In this document: one piece after another, positions 59,566 through 64,000 of the stretch
Numbering within the stretch: position 1 is the stretch's first letter
Layout: each line of letters starts with the position of its first letter
From: Cryptomeria japonica
Lineage: Eukaryota > Streptophyta > Pinopsida > Cupressales > Cupressaceae
Length of the DNA stretch: 64,000 bases
Direction: 5' to 3'
Assembly: GCF_030272615.1 (NCBI RefSeq)
Contig: NC_081414.1
Location: forward strand, 767,634,153-767,698,152
Made by a program: the position numbers and the translations under genes
Notes under the pieces: generated by a model
Told to the model about the DNA's origin: nothing
The model's input: only the letters and a program-made list of their open reading frames with translations
Databases searched by the model: none

Positions 59566-60114
59566 ACTTTGGGATACCTTCCTTCACTTCTCTTCACCAA
59601 GTAGGGTACCCACCACATCTTTAGACTTAAAAAAAATAGAAGTACTACTGATGGCCATAACAAGAGAATCCCATGAACTAGACAAAGAACAAAGAAAGAT
59701 CTAGCATTTCTCCTCTTCGTTCATCTTAATGCCGACAAATACTAATTGAGCCACCAACATATTGAATGCTTCCAGGTGGTCTACAACTTGTCCATCATCT
59801 TCCATCTTCAAGGAATATAATTTCTTCCTCAATAAAATCTGATTTAATAAAGATTTCGCTTGATACATTTCACCAAGCTTATCCCATAGTTTCTTTGTAG
59901 TGTCTTCTTCATGGAAATTGATTAGACCCTTGTCTTTTTGGTTCATAACATCATATTGAGCCACTTCAGCAGGATCTGAGGGCCTTTGGACATTCACATC
60001 AACAACATCCCATAGATCTTGATCTATTAGCAAATCTCCCATCTTCAACTTCCACATCTTAAAATTTATTCCATTAAATTTCCCCATCTCTCTTTTCCCT
60101 AACGAACTTGCCAT
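59566..60114 (-). pseudogene. gag: C2 gag
   Basis: ATG at 60,114 (MASSLGKREMGKFNGINF) with the Copia gag signature WKLKMGDLLIDQDLWDVV and the later LYSLKMEDDGQVVDHL. TAG at 59,701 and further stops interrupt it; SLSSSWDSLVMAI (about 59,660) continues the domain. A leader of about 110 bases separates it from the LTR. Confidence 0.92.
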
Positions 60115-60238
60115 CTAAAAATTCTTGCGACAAGATCAAAAAGTGTCTTTTGCAAAATCTCCCGCTCAAATCTAGATTAGTTCAAAAAACCCAACAACCA
60201 ACAACTGAAACCAAAGGTGATCAAGCTCTGATACCACT

Positions 60239-60852
60239 TGTAAGGAATTCAAGTAGTGGAATAACTTTCTACACTAACCTTGAGAGGGGAGTAATGCAAA
60301 TTTGTTTACAGATCTTTACAACAATTACATAAAACATAAATATATATAATAGCATTCAAAGCACAACACAATGATTTATGTGGGGAAAAACCTGTTAGGA
60401 GAAAAACCCCACACTCCAAAAGCTGCCCAATATATTATTTAGCAATCAAAATAGATTATAATATACTTGCAGAGAAATCTCTTCACAGGAGTCCCACGAA
60501 TTAGAGATTAAGAGGTAACTCAAAAGCTATAAGACTTTTACACACAATCGTTATCTCACATACATCATATATAGGATATATAATATAATAAACCGTCAAA
60601 CGGTATTACAAAACCATGGGCTAAAACCACTCAATAAGGTGTAGTCAGCCTTATATCCCTTCTAGATGACCTATGATGTGTCAAAACATACATTAATATG
60701 TGTCCCTCTCTTTTACAACTCATTTATGTGTTTGATACAAATTATATTTCCTATTTCAGGAGTACAAACTTTCGGAGGCCATAACTTGAGAACCGTGTGT
60801 CTAATTGACGAACTATTTAAAGCATCGAAAAGCTCACGAAAATCTCTAATGC
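60239..60852 (-). mobile_element. C2 5' LTR, truncated
   Basis: Matches the first ~610 bases (plus sense) of the 3' LTR, starting TGTAAGGAATTC next to the primer site. Similarity stops at tctctaatgc, where the Athila-like LTR begins; the remainder is presumably beyond the window. Confidence 0.88.
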
Positions 60853-62131
60853 TGATAAGTGGAGACTTTGTCATGTTTTTATCATCAAAACTCTTAGGTT
60901 TTTGACATCTTTTGGTTTGCATAGTAGTAGTGAAGTATTGTAAATTGACTATATGTAATCCATGTGTTAAACCTGAACTTATGAAATCATGTTTGAACTT
61001 TGCCGGTCTATTCCTGCAGCCATGCTATTTATTCCTGCAGCCAAGTGATTTGTTCATGTTGCTATGTGGATTATTTAGGGTAATATCATATTTGAATTAA
61101 TGAATGTATTAATTAAATAAAATACATATGCATGTCCTTGTATGTTGTTTTTGTTGTAGTGCAGATAATAAATGATGCCGCAGTGGATATTCTCCTTTCA
61201 CGCCTGAAGAAGGAAAAATCACCTAAGAAATAATTGGAGATCAAATTCAAGAGGAGTCGAGCGAGCGCAAGTTACGGCATGAGTGGAGCAGCCAGGAAGC
61301 ACTACAGAAGTTTAACTCTAGTGGGCATTGAATTTGAAAAATATCGCTATGGCATGCAAAGACTGTGGTTCAGTCTAGATCCACGTTTCTTGCAGCCAAG
61401 CTCTAGTTATCCTCTTCATCAGTCAATCATCCACCTCTTCTTCTGGGTGTGATTTGAGTTGTCCATTGTAGTTGATCTTTTATTTTTAATAAGCTCTTCC
61501 TTTTTTCTTAGAGGTTAGACAAAATAGAAAGGAATAGAGCAGAGAATTTTGATAAGCATTCTTGAATTTTCTCTTCAAATATGTAATCATTTTCAAGAAA
61601 CAATGAATAAAAGATATGTTGTTATGATCTGATTAAAAGTATTTTTCTGGAAGCTTGATATCACTCATCCAAGGGGGCCCACTTGGTGAGTGATCCTATG
61701 TTTATGCTCATTGAAATTAGTTCTTCTTTAGTTGCAGTAGAAGTTCGTGCCTTGACTGTTCCCGCAACCATTGGAAATAGATCCACTGACTGTTCCTGCA
61801 ACCAAGCCAGAACAGACTGATTTCTTTTATTTATATTAGATCATTCCAACATTTTTTTTATTCCAACATTTTTTTTATAAGTTTTCCTATAGCCTTTTAT
61901 AATTTCCATTCTTGTCTTTCCTTTCCGCATATTGTTAGTTACTACAACAATACAAAATAGCCATTGAAGGAGCTTAGTGCATATATAGTGCAGACCCATT
62001 TCAAGTTTTACGTCCCTAGGTTGATAACTAAATGATCACTAGCCATGAAAATAGTAACTTTACCAAATGAATGTCCAAACTTTGGGTTGAGATTTCAATT
62101 AGAGTTCTTATTATTATAGCTAGAGTAGACA
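60853..62131 (+). mobile_element. 5' LTR of the Athila-like element
   Basis: Begins TGATAAGTGGAGACTTTG (start could be three bases earlier) and ends TAGAGTAGACA. A motif ttcctgcagccaag and variants recurs about four times (61,012, 61,031, 61,755, 61,792). No partner LTR is available. Confidence 0.65.
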
Positions 62132-62135
62132 TTTT

Positions 62136-62156
62136 TGGCACTGTTGATAGGGATGG
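62136..62156 (+). promoter_or_regulatory. Primer-binding site, degenerate tRNA-Asp type
   Basis: TGGCACTGTTGATAGGGATGG resembles the tRNA-Asp complement known from Athila (TGGCGCCGTTGCCGGGGA), with most differences being C/G to T/A changes. Confidence 0.6.
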
Positions 62157-62244
62157 TGTCAAACTAAGAATCTTTCATGGTTATTATTGTTTCTAGTTAA
62201 TTGTTTTTTAGATTCCTTATTGTTTGAAAATTTCATGAATCTGC

Positions 62245-64000
62245 ATGCATAGAAGAAGAAGAGACCCCAGAGGTAGATTTCTGCCCACCCATCCTAATCA
62301 TGCAGAAGATAATTTCCCAGATATAAATCCTTTTGCTGAACTTTACCAAACCCCACAGAATTTGAATCACCCTAAATCTGAATTTCTGGAAGGTAGTCTT
62401 CAGTTCCTTTTTGGTCTTCAAGAAGAAGAATTTCCTATAGTAACAACCCCCACAAGTCTAATGCAAGGGAACCCTCCTCCTGGTGGGAATAATCCACCAC
62501 CACCACAAGGTCCAACATTTGAGTTTCCCATCTCTGATCAACATGATAATGCTAATCTCAAGAACATTCCGGCATCTTCACTCCCTAAATTCAATGGATT
62601 GGTGACAGAGGATCCAGACACATTTCTGTTTGAGTTTGATGTTCTCTATAGGAGTTTTGACTATACTACAGATCCCCATAGACTCAAAAAATTTCCTGCC
62701 ACTTTAAAGGAGTCATCCTTGAGATGGTTTATGAGCTTGGGTAGTAGCACAATCAATACATGGGATGAGATGAAATAATTGTTTCTTGCAAAATACAAAG
62801 ATTATTGTAGAGGTATTGATCATCATGGGGATGATATCTTTAGAATGACACAAACTGAAGATGAGAGTCTTGAAGATTACTTGGAAAGGTTTCTATTTAG
62901 TGTCAAAAAGTCCAAGCATAGCACTCTTAATGAAGATTCCCTCAAATTGATATTTTTGAGGGGAATTAGTGATGAATGCACTGATTCCTTGGATCTTATG
63001 GGAGGAGGTGACATTACACAATCCACTTGGGCTGAAATAGGACAAATTTGCAAGAAGTATTCCAGATCTACTTCTAAGAAGAATAGGAGATTTAAACCAG
63101 GGGCACCATTATCAGCATCTGGAACTAGAGTTTCTAGATTGGAACTTAGTCATCTATTAAAGGACTTCAAGGAGGACATTATAAACAATATGGCTACCCA
63201 GTTGGATACACTGGCAGCTAAGAAGAAGCATGAAGAAGTTGATGCATTCCTTGCATAATTTTGTCCTCATTGTAAACATTGAAAGAAAGATTGCAGATGT
63301 AAGATGGTTGCAAATGTGGAGGTACCTGACTTCAAGCCAATTCAAAGTGAGGACAAGAAAGTCTTCTATGTGGCTCAAAGAAGACCAAATTTTGAAAGAC
63401 AAGGTATGCCACCTGATCCACTTTCTTTTTCTGGTTATAGTGGAAATTCTTATGCACCAAATAACCAATGGCAACCACAGTATTCTCAAAATCTTGGTAG
63501 CTATCAAAATTGGTATGGTTCACAAGGCCAAGGGCAGCATTTTGCTAATCAAATGATACAGTGGTAGCAGCCATAGGGGAACTGGTACCCACCTCAGGGC
63601 CAAGGAAACCAGTTTCAAGAGAATTGGCAACCTACTTCTCAATGGAGGGGAAGCCAACCATGGCCATCCCAATCTTCTGGTTATCAGCCACCTATTCAGT
63701 AGCCACAACCTCTTGCTTTAATGCCTCCTCCTACAGCTACTGCTACACCATCTAAACCAACACAGTTGCCTACTCAACCATTGCCAAATCCAAATATCAA
63801 GTCTCAGCAACAACAACAAGCTTATTTAGCTAATGTTAATCAGTACCCAGCCTATTCTTTATCACTAGATGACATTCACCTCTAATCTGGAACAACTTAA
63901 CCTAATCCCTCTCATCTAGTTATCATTGAGGTACAAGAGGAGCATGAAATCTCTAATGCAACAAATACAATACCCCAGAATCAAATATTGCCACCATTTC
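62245..64000 (+). pseudogene. gag: gag of the Athila-like element, 3' incomplete
   Basis: ATG at 62,245 (MHRRRRDPRGRFLP, a basic N-terminus). The capsid domain covers about 62,570-63,050: SLPKFNGLVTEDPDTFLFEF, FPATLKESSLRWFMSLG, LFLAKYKDYCR. A knuckle-like FCPHCKH...KKDCRC lies at about 63,259-63,300, then a Gln/Asn/Trp/Pro-rich tail. In-frame stops at 62,776, 63,256 and 63,274, at least four between 63,560 and 63,705, and two near 63,883-63,900 fall mostly where Gln or Arg would fit; the frame itself is not shifted. Confidence 0.85.

Larger units (their letters stand above)
54267..60852 (-). mobile_element. C2: minus-strand Ty1/copia element, all domains, defective
   Basis: 3' LTR 54,267-55,162, purine tract (plus sense aatctcccactt), pol and gag reading leftward, primer site 60,236-60,225 (TGGTATCAGAGC) and 5' LTR 60,239-60,852, the latter truncated by the Athila-like LTR. 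Order gag-PR-INT-RT-RH proves Copia. Gag and RNase H wording suggest a Tork-like lineage (low confidence). Confidence 0.92.
60853..64000 (+). mobile_element. Athila-like Ty3/gypsy element, 5' part
   Basis: LTR (60,853-62,131), primer site, gag. The primer site and gag type fit the Athila group. The element runs off the right edge and pol is not seen. Confidence 0.7.

Overview
The window comes from a large, repeat-rich plant nuclear genome. Every gene-like stretch I can recognise belongs to a retrotransposon, and I found no host gene, rRNA, tRNA or CRISPR array in 64 kb. Very long LTRs (1.2-1.7 kb), many non-autonomous families, deep nesting and heavily decayed copies suggest a gymnosperm such as a conifer; that assignment is inference.

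Layout. (1) 1-~12,743: most of a plus-strand Ty3/gypsy element of Tat type (single ancestral gag-PR-RT-RH-aRH-INT frame, long repeat-filled leader and 3' region, 3' LTR from 11,704); its 5' LTR is not recognised and is presumably left of the window. (2) It lies in M1, a minus-strand gag+protease-like element seen at ~12,744-14,738 and 38,253-41,432. (3) M1 is split by K2 (14,739-38,250, plus strand), which encodes a repeat-domain protein fused to a protease and a G-patch but no RT. (4) K2 is itself interrupted by K (17,266-26,788, gag plus a long extra ORF, no pol) and by N (26,931-32,197, minus strand, one protease-like/acidic protein). K's 3' LTR carries a further LTR insertion (24,227-25,663). 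(5) 41,433-44,397: Copia relics. (6) 44,398-53,231: M2, a complete sister of M1 with both LTRs. (7) 53,237-54,266: pieces of two further LTR elements. (8) 54,267-60,852: minus-strand Copia element C2 with all domains, its RT split by a solo LTR (56,225-57,129). (9) 60,853-64,000: 5' LTR, primer site and gag of a plus-strand Athila-like gypsy element that runs out of the window.

How the parts relate. K2, M1 and M2 share primer-binding sites, polypurine tracts, GC-rich LTR motifs and a recurrent hairpin, so they look like one superfamily of defective elements that would need RT and integrase in trans; the Tat element at the left is the only related copy here with a full pol. Target-site duplications and restored reading frames show that K and N entered an already coding K2. 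Nearly all stops lie where relatives have Gln or Arg, the pattern expected from C-to-T decay of methylated DNA.
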